DNA of 64,000 nucleotides, from NCBI GenBank assembly GCA_017465505.1, contig JAFTWB010000017.1, forward strand, positions 1 through 64,000. Reading direction: 5' to 3'. This stretch comes from Clostridia bacterium (GTDB lineage: Bacteria > Bacillota > Clostridia > Oscillospirales > Acutalibacteraceae). The translations under genes and the position numbers were made by a program. Below, one piece after another: positions 25,864-33,955 of this stretch; within the stretch, counting starts at the first letter, position 1, and each line of letters begins with the position of its first letter. The notes under the pieces were generated by a model. That model was not told the origin of the DNA. It worked only from the letters and a program-made list of their open reading frames with translations, and made no database searches.

Positions 25864-26409
25864 TTAAACCATCTCCTTGTGTCTGTATAGACTTACTTTT
25901 ATTTTACCATAGCGATAATTTCTGTCAAGGATAAAATCTCCTGCCTCATCCGGCACCTGCTCACTGTCGGCACATTCGCAAAGGATAACTCCGCCTTTGT
26001 TCATCTTTTCAGCGAGCAAAGGAAGCACCTCGTCAATAAGGCCAAGACCGAAAGGAGGGTCAACGTAGGCAATGTCAAAATTCTCTCTTGATGTAGCGAG
26101 AAAGCTCTTTGATTCCTGACGCACAACCTGAGCCTTATCCTCAAAGCCCGTTGCCTTTACATTCTGCTCAATCACCCTGATTGACTTAAGACTCTGGTCA
26201 ACAAGATAAGCCTTCTTTGCACCTCGGCTCAAAGCCTCAATGCCCATTTGTCCCGAGCCTGCAAAAAGGTCAAGAAAAACCCTCTCCTGAAGCTGAAACT
26301 GAATTATGGAAAACACCGACTCCTTAACCTTGTCGGTGGTGGGACGTACATCTCTGCCCTCTAAAGTCATAAGGCGTCTGCCTCGGGCTGAGCCTGTGAT
26401 TACTCTCAT
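25864..26409 (-). CDS. rsmD: 16S rRNA m2G966 methyltransferase RsmD
   Basis: 181 residues. '[15 protein letters not shown]' start, '[15 protein letters not shown]', the SAM motif '[20 protein letters not shown]' and the catalytic '[10 protein letters not shown]' (D/N-PPY/F) identify RsmD. It methylates N2 of G966 in 16S rRNA. Its ATG overlaps the uvrC stop by four bases. Confidence 0.96.
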   Translation of the reverse strand: MRVITGSARGRRLMTLEGRDVRPTTDKVKESVFSIIQFQLQERVFLDLFAGSGQMGIEALSRGAKKAYLVDQSLKSIRVIEQNVKATGFEDKAQVVRQESKSFLATSRENFDIAYVDPPFGLGLIDEVLPLLAEKMNKGGVILCECADSEQVPDEAGDFILDRNYRYGKIKVSLYRHKEMV

Positions 26410-28262
26410 TTTTCTCCCTCGCTTTCTTTGTTTCTGAAATACCGATACACACTGAGAGCCACTGAATCATTCATCTTGGGTGCTGATTTAAGCTCCTCAA
26501 GGTCGGCGTTTTTTATATTGTTAACTGTTCTGAAATGCTTTAAAAGTGCTTTGGCACGTTCTTCTCCCACACCCTGAATTTCTGTAAGGGAAACCCCCAG
26601 AAGGCTTTTCTTCCGCCTTGTGCGATGATACCCCACAGAGAAACGGTGCACCTCATCCTGCAAGGCACTTATAAAGGAAAAGACCCTTCGGTTCATATTT
26701 ATGGCGATTTCGCCCTGCTCGTTTACAATGGCACGGGTGCGGTGCTTGTCGTCCTTGACCATACCGAAAAGAGGCACTGGAAGACCAAACTTCTCTAAAA
26801 CAGGCCGTACCGCTCCCACCTGTCCTACACCGCCATCCAGAAGAATCAAGTCGGGGAGCTTCGCAAAGCCTTCCTCTTCTCCCTGAGCACTGAGCTTTTT
26901 ATACTCTTCAAAACGCCTTGTAAGAACTTCTGTCATAGAGCCGTAGTCGTCCTGACCCAAAAAGCTTTTGATTTTAAACTTTTTGTAAGCACTTTTCTTA
27001 GGTCTGCCGTTTTCATAAACAATCATACCTGCAACGTTTTCATCTCCTGCGGTATTTGAAATATCGTAGGATTCTATATAGGAAGGCAGATTATCAAGGC
27101 CCAGCAAGTCCTTGAGCTCTTCAAGAACACTGAGTTCTCTGCCTAAGACTGCTCCACGGGTTTTTGCCACCCTTTCGGCGGCATTTTGCCTTGTCATATC
27201 CACCAAAGCCTTTTGCTGGCCACGCTGAGGAATGGCAATATACACACGCCTGCCCTTTTTCTCTGAAAGAAAACGCTCAATAAGCTCCTTGTCCTCAACC
27301 TCGCCATCCACCGTAACAAATCTGGGGATATCTGTCTTTGTATTGTAAAAGCTCATTATAAACTCGGCTCTCGCCTTTGCGTCCTCGTCAGGAGGGTCTA
27401 CAAAATAATTCTCTCTGTACCTGAGCCTGCCCTCGTCAAAGCGAAAGACCTCAAAGCAAGCCTTATTGCCGTCTGAAAAGAAAGCGATGACATCCTGACT
27501 TTTCACCTTGGTTTCTATAACCTTCTGTTTATCAGAAAGCTTCTTTATGGCGTTGATTCTGTCCCTTAACATAGCGGCTTTTTCAAACTCCATATTTTCG
27601 CTTGCCTGATACATCTGCTCTGTAAGCTTTCGCACACTTTCCTTTTCGTTGCCCTTGAGAAAATCAAGAGCCTGGTTGAAGCTCTCAAGATAGTCCTTAA
27701 GCTTCACCTTGCCTGTGCAGGGAGCAGAGCACCTCTTGATGTGAAAGTTAAGACACGGCCTTGCCTTGCCGAAATCCTCGGGAAAACGTCGGGTGCAGGT
27801 GGGAAGCTTGAAGATGGCGTTTGCTTCCTCAACGGCCTGTTTTACATAAAAGCCGTTGGTATAAGGGCCGATATACTCAGCACCGTCGTCATCCTTCTGA
27901 AGAGCGTAGGTGATTTTCTTCCACTTATCCCCTGTGATTTTTATAAAGCTGAAGCCCTTATCATCCTTAAGCAAAATGTTATACTTAGGCTGGTGTTGCT
28001 TAATCAGACTACATTCAAGAATCAGAGCCTCAAACTCACTGTCGGTGATGATATAGTCAAAGGTCTTCACCTGAGAAACCATCCGCCTTACTTTATCCGA
28101 GTGATTGTTCTGAGAGCCGAAATACTGGCTGACACGGTTTTTCAGCTTTTTCGCCTTGCCGATATAGATGATTTCGCCGTCTTTATTTTTCATTATATAT
28201 ACGCCGGGCTCAAGAGGCAAAGCCATAGCCCTTTTGCGAAGATTTTTCAGTCTTTCGTCCAT
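26406..28262 (-). CDS. uvrC: excinuclease ABC subunit C
   Basis: 618 residues, full length. Nucleotide excision repair nuclease making both incisions. N-terminal GIY-YIG domain ('GVYIMKNKDGEIIYIGKAKKLKNRV', about 18-42), a cysteine-rich segment ('CLNFHIKRCSAPC'), UvrB-interacting UVR motif ('LTEQMYQASENMEFEKAAMLRDRI'), RNase H-like C-terminal nuclease ('IESYDISNTAGDENVAGMIV', 'LILLDGGVGQV') and a terminal HhH region. The leader contains an array of small hairpins (28281-28426). First gene of uvrC-rsmD-coaD. Confidence 0.97.
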   Translation of the reverse strand: MDERLKNLRKRAMALPLEPGVYIMKNKDGEIIYIGKAKKLKNRVSQYFGSQNNHSDKVRRMVSQVKTFDYIITDSEFEALILECSLIKQHQPKYNILLKDDKGFSFIKITGDKWKKITYALQKDDDGAEYIGPYTNGFYVKQAVEEANAIFKLPTCTRRFPEDFGKARPCLNFHIKRCSAPCTGKVKLKDYLESFNQALDFLKGNEKESVRKLTEQMYQASENMEFEKAAMLRDRINAIKKLSDKQKVIETKVKSQDVIAFFSDGNKACFEVFRFDEGRLRYRENYFVDPPDEDAKARAEFIMSFYNTKTDIPRFVTVDGEVEDKELIERFLSEKKGRRVYIAIPQRGQQKALVDMTRQNAAERVAKTRGAVLGRELSVLEELKDLLGLDNLPSYIESYDISNTAGDENVAGMIVYENGRPKKSAYKKFKIKSFLGQDDYGSMTEVLTRRFEEYKKLSAQGEEEGFAKLPDLILLDGGVGQVGAVRPVLEKFGLPVPLFGMVKDDKHRTRAIVNEQGEIAINMNRRVFSFISALQDEVHRFSVGYHRTRRKKSLLGVSLTEIQGVGEERAKALLKHFRTVNNIKNADLEELKSAPKMNDSVALSVYRYFRNKESEGEK

Positions 28263-28280
28263 AGTAACACCACCCTTTGG

Positions 28281-28426
28281 TTTTATTATGTCCCCAAGGA
28301 AACATAATAAAAGCGATATATCATCTTCGATGATGTGATATTCGGCTTACGCCGAGTGATATTTGCCTTTGGCAAAGTGATATATTTTCCCTTATGAGAA
28401 AATGTTGTGGTGACACGCGTTGCGTG
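28281..28426. repeat. tandem hairpin array 1
   Basis: Six small inverted repeats stand in a row: TTTTATTATGT/ACATAATAAAA (28281-28312), ATCATC/GATGAT (28320-28334), TCGGC/GCCGA (28342-28355), TTTGCC/GGCAAA (28362-28376), ATTTTC/GAAAAT (28384-28403) and CACGC/GCGTG (28414-28426). Several are separated by GTGATAT. A possible -10 (TATAAT, 28429-28434) lies just upstream of the array on the minus strand, so it may be transcribed as the uvrC leader. The architecture matches the array at 63057-63221. Confidence 0.7.
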
Positions 28427-28451
28427 GGATTATAGTATTTATTGTACAAAT

Positions 28452-28481
28452 AAAAAATAAGGGCGGATACAGCTCCGCCCT
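28452..28481 (-). terminator. terminator after the HPr gene
   Basis: AGGGCGGA / TCCGCCCT perfect stem with a 6-nt loop and a T-rich tail on the minus strand. Confidence 0.88.
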
Positions 28482-28498
28482 CTTTTACGCTATTGGAA

Positions 28499-28762
28499 TT
28501 ATTCTGCAAAACCGGACTCAACTAAAGCCACAAGACCTTCAACAGCCTGTGTTTCATCGGGACCGTCAGCAAAAATCTTAATTGTAGTGCCGCCAAGAAT
28601 ACCAAGTGACAATACACCGAGAAGGCTCTTTGCGTTAACTCTTCTCTCTTCTTTTTCTACCCAGATTGTTGCCTTGTACTCGTTAGCTTTCTGAATAAAG
28701 AAAGTTGCAGGACGAGCGTGAAGACCTGCTTTGTTCTGAACTAAAACATCCTTACAGTACAT
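28499..28762 (-). CDS. ptsH: HPr-family phosphocarrier protein
   Basis: 87 residues. 'QNKAGLHARPATFF' carries the PEP-phosphorylated His 15, and 'NAKSLLGVLSLGI' carries Ser 46, the site of HPr kinase. Both residues are present, so this looks like a true HPr able to work in sugar phosphotransfer and in CcpA-type catabolite control, not a Crh (which lacks His 15). No EI or PTS permease gene is nearby. RBS AGAGAGG; its own promoter and terminator make it monocistronic. Confidence 0.92.
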   Translation of the reverse strand: MYCKDVLVQNKAGLHARPATFFIQKANEYKATIWVEKEERRVNAKSLLGVLSLGILGGTTIKIFADGPDETQAVEGLVALVESGFAE

Positions 28763-28839
28763 TGATGTTACCCTCTCTTATCTTGTTTTGGTAGGTGGTC
28801 GGAAATTTAACCACAATACTAAAATCAGCATTTTTTGTT

Positions 28840-28868
28840 ATTATATCCACAAATTTTCTTAAGGTCAA
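28840..28868 (-). promoter_or_regulatory. promoter of the HPr gene
   Basis: TTGACC (28863-28868), 17 bp, TATAAT (28840-28845) on the minus strand; the leader would be about 70 nt. Confidence 0.82.
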
Positions 28869-28991
28869 CACCATATCTTCAAATTTGTTTTGATACACTA
28901 CAAGGTTAATTTCAATAGGGCGTTTCTTGTGCAAAATAACTACATAGAATTTCTCAAAATCAACAAGTTGCAGCCTATAAAAACAAGCAGC

Positions 28992-29681
28992 TTACTCATC
29001 ATCCTCAAAAAGCATTTCAGGACGGTTTTTCAGGGTGTTTTCTTTGGAGTTTGCGTCCTTCCACTTCTCAATATTTCCGTGGTGACCGCTTAAGAGCACC
29101 TCGGGCACCTCACGACCTCGCCACACAGCAGGTCGGGTATACTGAGAATACTCCAGAAGCCCGTTAAAGTGACTTTCTCTTTCGAAACATTCCTCGTCAG
29201 AAAGCACACCCTTGAGCATTCTGCACAAAGAATCCGTAAAGACTAAAGCAGGCAGCTCTCCGCCTGTAAGCACATAATCACCGATAGAAATCTGCTCATC
29301 CACAAACTCGTCAATAAGCCTCTGGTCCACACCTTCATAATGACCGCACAAAACACAGATATTCTCCATTTCAGCAAGCTCCTTGAGTCTTGACTGATTC
29401 AAGGTCTTACCCTGAGGAGACATAAAAACAAAATGGGGGCGTTTGCCGATTTTCTCGCAGATATCCTCAAAGCACAAAGCAATGGGCTCTGCCATCATAA
29501 GCATACCCTTGCCGCCGCCGTAAGGTGCGTCGTCAACCCTTCTGTGCTTGTCAAAGGCGTAGTTTCTGAGCTGGTGGCAGTTAATTTCCACCGCACCGCT
29601 CTGCCTTGCTCTGCCTATAATGCTTTCAGAAAGCACAGCCTCGCACATCTCGGGAAAAAGAGTAATTATATCAATCCTCAT
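28992..29681 (-). CDS. trmD: tRNA (guanine-N1-)-methyltransferase TrmD
   Basis: 229 residues. SPOUT-class enzyme making m1G37 in tRNAs. 'MRIDIITLFPEMCEAVLSESIIGRA' start, 'DDAPYGGGKGMLMMAEP', 'LCGHYEGVDQRLIDEFVDEQISIGDYVLTGGELPALVF' (the trefoil knot that binds SAM) are all family blocks. The ATG at 29681 lies inside the rimM reading frame (11-bp overlap). The usual downstream rplS is missing here; an HPr gene follows instead. Confidence 0.97.
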   Translation of the reverse strand: MRIDIITLFPEMCEAVLSESIIGRARQSGAVEINCHQLRNYAFDKHRRVDDAPYGGGKGMLMMAEPIALCFEDICEKIGKRPHFVFMSPQGKTLNQSRLKELAEMENICVLCGHYEGVDQRLIDEFVDEQISIGDYVLTGGELPALVFTDSLCRMLKGVLSDEECFERESHFNGLLEYSQYTRPAVWRGREVPEVLLSGHHGNIEKWKDANSKENTLKNRPEMLFEDDE

Positions 29682-30183
29682 CGTCAAAAATACCTTTCAT
29701 CGGTCTTATAAGCACAACGCCCTTTTTAGGGTTGGTTTCAATAACAACATCCTTGATAACAGGGATGTAATAGGCCTTTTTGTCTTCATTTTTAACCTCA
29801 TAAACGTCGTTGGCCCCTGTCTTAATAACCTCAGTAACCTTGCCGTAAACTACCTCGGAGTCAACATCCTTTACCTCAAGACCGATAATGTCCTGAATAA
29901 AGTTTGTACCCTTGGGAAGACGGATATCCTTGCGGTTTACATAGAGCACTTTACCTCTGAGCAAATCAGCCTGCTCAACGCTTTCTACACCCTTGATTTT
30001 AACAAGAGCCATATTCTTGTGAGGGCGACTTATGACGTCGATTTTTTCATTTCCCTCGTCAAAGTAAAGCTTTTTAAAGGCAGCAAAAAACTGGGGGCTG
30101 TCACACCAGCACTCAGCTCTCAGCTCGCCCCTTACACCGTGAGTACCCACGATTTTTCCTATTTCAAGATACTGTTTCAGCAT
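29671..30183 (-). CDS. rimM: ribosome maturation factor RimM
   Basis: 170 residues. 30S maturation factor with N-terminal RimM barrel ('YLEIGKIVGTHGVRGELRAE') and a C-terminal PRC barrel ('IIGLEVKDVDSEVVYGKVTEV', 'YEVKNEDKKAYYIPVIKDVVIE'). It overlaps trmD. Its ribosome site is weak and it starts five bases after the LRR gene, so it may rely on translational coupling to that gene. Confidence 0.96.
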   Translation of the reverse strand: MLKQYLEIGKIVGTHGVRGELRAECWCDSPQFFAAFKKLYFDEGNEKIDVISRPHKNMALVKIKGVESVEQADLLRGKVLYVNRKDIRLPKGTNFIQDIIGLEVKDVDSEVVYGKVTEVIKTGANDVYEVKNEDKKAYYIPVIKDVVIETNPKKGVVLIRPMKGIFDDED

Positions 30184-30188
30184 AATTA

Positions 30189-31253
30189 TTACTTCTTTTT
30201 CTTTGAATTTTTATTGTTAAGCTTACGCTTTTTTTCGTAAATATAAGACCCTGCGGCAATGCCGCCAACAATCACTACGCAACCTGCTATGGAAAGCACC
30301 ACCGCAACAACTCCGCCTTGACTAAGGCCTGCAGGCTTAGCCTGTGGCTGAACGTCCCTTATTTCAGCAGTAGGCTCACAAACCTCCGGCTGAGGAAGAT
30401 TTTCGGGGACTTTAAAATCAGCTGTTGCTTTAAGGTTAACGTTGTACTTTTTGGCATAATCTGCACCAAGAGAGCCCTCATCGGCATAAATGGTGAAATC
30501 CTCCACTGCTTCAACTTCATTTACACCCTGTAAAAGTCCGATACTGTTTTCGCCGATATGATAAATGCCTTTGCCAAGGCAGATTTCCTTGAGGTTCTTA
30601 CAGTTATAGAAGCAGAAATCGCCGATAAAGGCTACAGTTTCGGGGATTGATACAAAGCTTAGTTTTTTGCTTTCAAAGGCGTTGTCACTAAGGCACACCA
30701 CCCCATCGGGAATTACCACCATATCTTCGTCAGAAAGGTATTTGTAGAAAATTCTGCCGCCTAAAATAATAGAGCTGCAACCGTCAAACTGGGTAACCCA
30801 AGGAGTTGCGTCAAAGGCAAAGGCTCCTACATACACAAGGTTTGCGGATATATTTATGTCTGTCAGCTTACTGCAGCCCTCAAAACAGGCGTCGCCGATT
30901 TCAAGAACAGAATCAGGGATTTTTATTGAAGTAAGAGCTGTGCAGTGCTGAAAAACCCTGGCACCGATGTACTCAAGGCTCTCAGGCAGGGTAACAGAGG
31001 TTACCTCTTCCATATACCAGAAAAGCTCATCCCCAAGCACCGAAACGGCTTTGCCGTCAATAGCCTCGGGAATTATAACATCACCGCCCTCACCGTGATA
31101 TTCGGTAAGGCAAAGTGTGCCGTCGTCGTAAATTTCATAGCTGAAATCTCCCGATTTAAGGGGTTGGGTTTCTTCTGCATTTACCACAAGGCAGGAGCAA
31201 AGAATAAGCACCACACCAAGTATAAGACAAAAACTCTTTTTTGAAGCTGTCAT
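30189..31253 (-). CDS. BspA-type leucine-rich repeat membrane protein
   Basis: 354 residues from the ATG at 31253. Signal peptide (residues 1-23, CLILGVVLILCSCLVVNAEE), then five or six BspA/LRR_5 repeats ('VTSVTLPESLEYIGARVFQHC', 'LTSIKIPDSVLEIGDACFEGC', 'LSFVSIPETVAFIGDFCFYNC', 'LKEICLGKGIYHIGENS'), a short linker, one C-terminal membrane span ('GGVVAVVLSIAGCVVIVGGIAAGSYIY') and a basic tail (KKRKLNNKNSKKKK). It should be displayed outside the membrane as a binding protein. A perfect promoter places the transcription start about 17 nt upstream, and AGAGGTG precedes this ATG. It interrupts the normal khpA-rimM-trmD order. Confidence 0.85.
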   Translation of the reverse strand: MTASKKSFCLILGVVLILCSCLVVNAEETQPLKSGDFSYEIYDDGTLCLTEYHGEGGDVIIPEAIDGKAVSVLGDELFWYMEEVTSVTLPESLEYIGARVFQHCTALTSIKIPDSVLEIGDACFEGCSKLTDINISANLVYVGAFAFDATPWVTQFDGCSSIILGGRIFYKYLSDEDMVVIPDGVVCLSDNAFESKKLSFVSIPETVAFIGDFCFYNCKNLKEICLGKGIYHIGENSIGLLQGVNEVEAVEDFTIYADEGSLGADYAKKYNVNLKATADFKVPENLPQPEVCEPTAEIRDVQPQAKPAGLSQGGVVAVVLSIAGCVVIVGGIAAGSYIYEKKRKLNNKNSKKKK

Positions 31254-31276
31254 AAATACACCTCTTCTCATTATGA

Positions 31277-31305
31277 ATTATATAAAAAAAAGCCGATAAT
31301 GTCAA
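31277..31305 (-). promoter_or_regulatory. perfect consensus sigma-A promoter
   Basis: TTGACA (31300-31305), 17 bp, TATAAT (31277-31282) on the minus strand. It should transcribe the LRR gene and, through it, rimM and trmD. Confidence 0.92.
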
Positions 31306-31307
31306 CA

Positions 31308-31352
31308 AAAGCGCCTTAAAAGCCCCTGTGTAAAGGGTTTTTAAGACGCTTT
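31308..31352 (-). terminator. hairpin ending the ylxM-ffh-rpsP-khpA transcript
   Basis: AAAGCGTCTTAAAAACCC pairs with GGGCTTTTAAGGCGCTTT (two mismatches, 9-nt loop) on the minus strand; the T run after it is short (TTTT) and runs into the next promoter. Confidence 0.65.
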
Positions 31353-31373
31353 AGTGTTGTTTTTGGGTTTAAA

Positions 31374-31607
31374 TCAGTCGATTTCAACCTGAATTTTTTC
31401 GTTCTTGCGGATAGCTGCACTTCTGGCAACAGTGCGGATTGCCTTTGCAATTCTGCCCTGCTTGCCGATGATTCTGCCCATATCGTCCTCAGCAACGTGG
31501 ATATGGTACACAACTGTGCCGTCCTCCAAAGGCTCGTCCGCAGTAACTGAAACTGCCTCGGGCTCTTCTACAAGACCTTTAGCAAGAATAATGAGCAAGT
31601 CTTTCAT
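31374..31607 (-). CDS. khpA: KH-domain RNA-binding protein KhpA
   Basis: 77 residues, a single KH domain with the RNA-binding GxxG loop 'GRIIGKQGRIAKAIRTVAR'. KhpA (YlqC) pairs with KhpB/EloR in Firmicutes and influences cell elongation and ribosomal or sRNA contacts. Position right after rpsP is the usual one. RBS GAGGTT. Confidence 0.95.
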   Translation of the reverse strand: MKDLLIILAKGLVEEPEAVSVTADEPLEDGTVVYHIHVAEDDMGRIIGKQGRIAKAIRTVARSAAIRKNEKIQVEID

Positions 31608-31629
31608 TTGTCAGTAACCTCTGCACCAA

Positions 31630-31869
31630 TCAGATAATGCCGTTATTCTTTAAGATAGCCTTAACCTTGTCTGTGGGCTGAGCACCATTTGCAATCCACT
31701 TCTTAGCAGCTTCTGCGTTAACAGTAACCTGAGCAGGATTTGTGAGGGGGTTGTAAGTACCGATTTCCTCGATGAAACGACCATCTCTGGGATATCTGGA
31801 ATCTGCTACAACAATACGGTAGAAGGGGTTCTTCTTTGCGCCCATTCTGCGAAGTCTGATTTTAACCAT
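31630..31869 (-). CDS. rpsP: 30S ribosomal protein S16
   Basis: 79 residues. '[41 protein letters not shown]' is a near-universal bS16 start. RBS GGAGGAAA. Conserved neighbour of ffh and khpA. Confidence 0.98.
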   Translation of the reverse strand: MVKIRLRRMGAKKNPFYRIVVADSRYPRDGRFIEEIGTYNPLTNPAQVTVNAEAAKKWIANGAQPTDKVKAILKNNGII

Positions 31870-31949
31870 TGTTTTTTCCTCCTATAAATTGAAAATATAA
31901 AGATATATTTATAAGCCTTGTGGCAATATAAAACTAAGAAAGCTAAAGC

Positions 31950-33308
31950 TTACATTCCGGGGAAACCGCCGCCGGGAAGTGAGCCGAAGTTGGGCATTTT
32001 GCGTTTACCCTTTTTACCCTTTGAGTTCATCTGACGCATCATCTTCTGCATCTGCTCAAGCTGCTTTATAAGGCGGTTTACCTCTTCCACACTTCTGCCT
32101 GAGCCTGCGGCAATTCTGCGTTTGCGTGAAGGATTCATAAGGCCGGGCTTTGCACGCTCTTCCTTGGTCATAGAAAGAATAATAGCCTTGCACCAGTCAA
32201 TCTGGCGTTCGTCAATATTCATTTCGTCAAGCTTTGAGGCGTTAATACCGGGAAGCTTTGCAAGAATACCCTTAATGGGACCCATCTTCTGAAGCTGGTC
32301 AAACTGGTCCAGAAGGTCGTTGAAGTCCATTTTGTTGGTCATCATCTTCTCGGCAAGCTCTTCAGCCTTTTTGGCGTCAAGCTTCTGCTCTGCCTCTTCA
32401 ATAAGAGTGAGCATATCGCCCATACCCAGAATTCTGCTTGCCATTCTGTCGGGGTGGAAGGGCTCGATATCGCCAAGCTTTTCGCCTGTACCTGCAAACT
32501 TGATGGGCTTGCCTGTAACTGCCTTTACGGAAAGAGCCGCACCGCCTCGGGTGTCGCCGTCCAGCTTTGTAAGGATTACACCTGTAATCTCAAGGCGAGA
32601 ATTAAAGGTTTCGGCAACGTTCACTGCGTCCTGACCTGTCATTGAGTCAATAACAAGAAGGATTTCAGAGGGGTTAACCTCTGCCTTGACGTTTTCAAGC
32701 TCAGCCATAAGCTCATCATCAATGTGAAGTCGGCCTGCTGTATCAAGGATAACGATGTCGTTACCGTAATCTCTTGCGTGGCGGATTGCTTCCCTTGCAA
32801 TTTTCACGGGGCTTTCAGTGCCCATTTCAAAAACAGGAACATCGGCATTTCTGCCCACAACCTTAAGCTGCTCAATAGCGGCAGGTCTGTAAATATCGCA
32901 GGCAACAAGCAAGGGTCTGTGGTTTTTATTCTTAAGGAGCTTTGCCAGCTTACCTGAGTGAGTAGTTTTACCTGAACCCTGTAAGCCGCACATCATAATA
33001 ACCGTGGGAGGCTTTGAGGCAAAGTTAATCTTTGCACTTTCGCCGCCCATAAGAGCTTTAAGCTCCTCGTTAACGATTTTGATAACCATCTGAGCAGGAG
33101 TAAGGCTCTCCATAACGTCTGCACCAATGGCTCGCTCAGTGATTTTGTTTGTAAAGTCTTTGGCAACCTTGTAGTTTACGTCAGCCTCCAAAAGTGCAAG
33201 ACGCACTTCTCGCATAGCGGCTTTAACGTCGCTTTCTGTAAGCTTACCTTTATTCTTAAGCCTTTTAAAGACACCGCCGATTTTCTCGGACAAGCTTTCA
33301 AATGCCAT
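31950..33308 (-). CDS. ffh: signal recognition particle protein Ffh
   Basis: 452 residues. N domain, then the SRP GTPase: 'MCGLQGSGKTTHSGKLAKLL' (P-loop), 'ACDIYRPAAIEQL', 'DTAGRLHIDDELM', 'TKLDGDTRGGAAL', and the Met-rich M domain that binds 4.5S RNA and signal peptides ('KKLQ..MQKMMRQMNSKG', 'NPSRKRRIAAGSGRSVEEVN'). It targets membrane proteins together with FtsY. It begins three bases after the ylxM stop. Confidence 0.98.
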   Translation of the reverse strand: MAFESLSEKIGGVFKRLKNKGKLTESDVKAAMREVRLALLEADVNYKVAKDFTNKITERAIGADVMESLTPAQMVIKIVNEELKALMGGESAKINFASKPPTVIMMCGLQGSGKTTHSGKLAKLLKNKNHRPLLVACDIYRPAAIEQLKVVGRNADVPVFEMGTESPVKIAREAIRHARDYGNDIVILDTAGRLHIDDELMAELENVKAEVNPSEILLVIDSMTGQDAVNVAETFNSRLEITGVILTKLDGDTRGGAALSVKAVTGKPIKFAGTGEKLGDIEPFHPDRMASRILGMGDMLTLIEEAEQKLDAKKAEELAEKMMTNKMDFNDLLDQFDQLQKMGPIKGILAKLPGINASKLDEMNIDERQIDWCKAIILSMTKEERAKPGLMNPSRKRRIAAGSGRSVEEVNRLIKQLEQMQKMMRQMNSKGKKGKRKMPNFGSLPGGGFPGM

Positions 33309-33311
33309 AAC

Positions 33312-33668
33312 TTACGCCTCCAGCTTTTCAATCTTTTCGGCTTGGGCAGAAATTTCCAAAGCCTTCTCTTTAATCTCTCCCTGAGCATTTTCGCAAATCT
33401 CAGAGGAAAGCTCCCTTATCCTTTGGGCTGAGGAGTTAATGGCCTCAAAGCGGGAGTAAAGACCCAATTTATCTTCAAAAACATAGAGCTCTGACTCACT
33501 GCGTCTTATAAGGTCGCTCACTCCCTGACGGGTAATACCAAGGTGCTCGGCGATTTCAGACAGGGACAAATCCTCGTTGAAATAAAGGCTTGCCGCCTGA
33601 CGCTTTTTCTCGCTTAAAAGCTGACCGTAAAAGTCAAAAAGCAGTGAAATTTCGATACTCTTTTCCAT
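33312..33668 (-). CDS. ylxM: YlxM-family helix-turn-helix protein
   Basis: 118 residues from the ATG at 33668 (RBS AGAGGT); an in-frame upstream start would lie within the leader hairpin. UPF0122: 'SLLFDFYGQLLSEKKRQAASLYFNEDLSLSEIAEHLGITRQGVSDLIRRSE' is a sigma-70 region-4-like HTH. YlxM associates with SRP and may modulate it. First gene of ylxM-ffh-rpsP-khpA. Confidence 0.95.
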   Translation of the reverse strand: MEKSIEISLLFDFYGQLLSEKKRQAASLYFNEDLSLSEIAEHLGITRQGVSDLIRRSESELYVFEDKLGLYSRFEAINSSAQRIRELSSEICENAQGEIKEKALEISAQAEKIEKLEA

Positions 33669-33683
33669 AAATTTACCTCTTGC

Positions 33684-33704
33684 TGTAAAGTTTTTTTCTT
33701 TACA
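33684..33704 (-). promoter_or_regulatory. inverted repeat just after the ylxM transcription start
   Basis: TGTAAAG, seven-T spacer, CTTTACA: a perfect 7-bp inverted repeat located right after the predicted start site, a position typical for a repressor operator or an mRNA 5' stem. Confidence 0.45.
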
Positions 33705-33712
33705 CCTTTGCA

Positions 33713-33741
33713 ATTATAACCGCAAGTCCTTTATTTGTCAA
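33713..33741 (-). promoter_or_regulatory. perfect consensus sigma-A promoter of ylxM-ffh
   Basis: TTGACA (33736-33741), 17 bp, TATAAT (33713-33718) on the minus strand. Confidence 0.92.
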
Positions 33742-33884
33742 GGTTTTGGGGAGATTTTCTTGGGTATATCAAGCACTTATTTTACTTATATGATGAATTT
33801 AACCACAGATAATTGTTAAACTATACAAAAATTCTCATAAGTTGCACAATCTTGAATTTTTCAGGTGTTTTTTGAAAGTTTTTG

Positions 33885-33893
33885 TGGTATACT
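33885..33893 (+). promoter_or_regulatory. extended -10 promoter of phoH
   Basis: TGGTATACT forms an extended -10 element; no good -35 stands 17 bp upstream. It lies about 20 bp before the AGGAG of phoH and points away from the ylxM promoter. Confidence 0.55.
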
Positions 33894-33955
33894 AAATTGA
33901 ATATTATTATGTATAGGAGATATGTACTACGGAACAGGCAGTAAATATCGGCAGA

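Noticed and set aside
28281-28426. CRISPR array
   Set aside because: Units are short palindromes of differing sequence without a constant repeat and unique spacers, and no cas gene is near.
28499-28762. Crh instead of HPr
   Set aside because: His 15 is present in NKAGLHARPAT; Crh proteins lack it.
28752-28934. Minus-strand 60-residue reading frame upstream of the HPr gene
   Set aside because: It spans the HPr promoter and leader, overlaps the HPr start, and resembles no protein.
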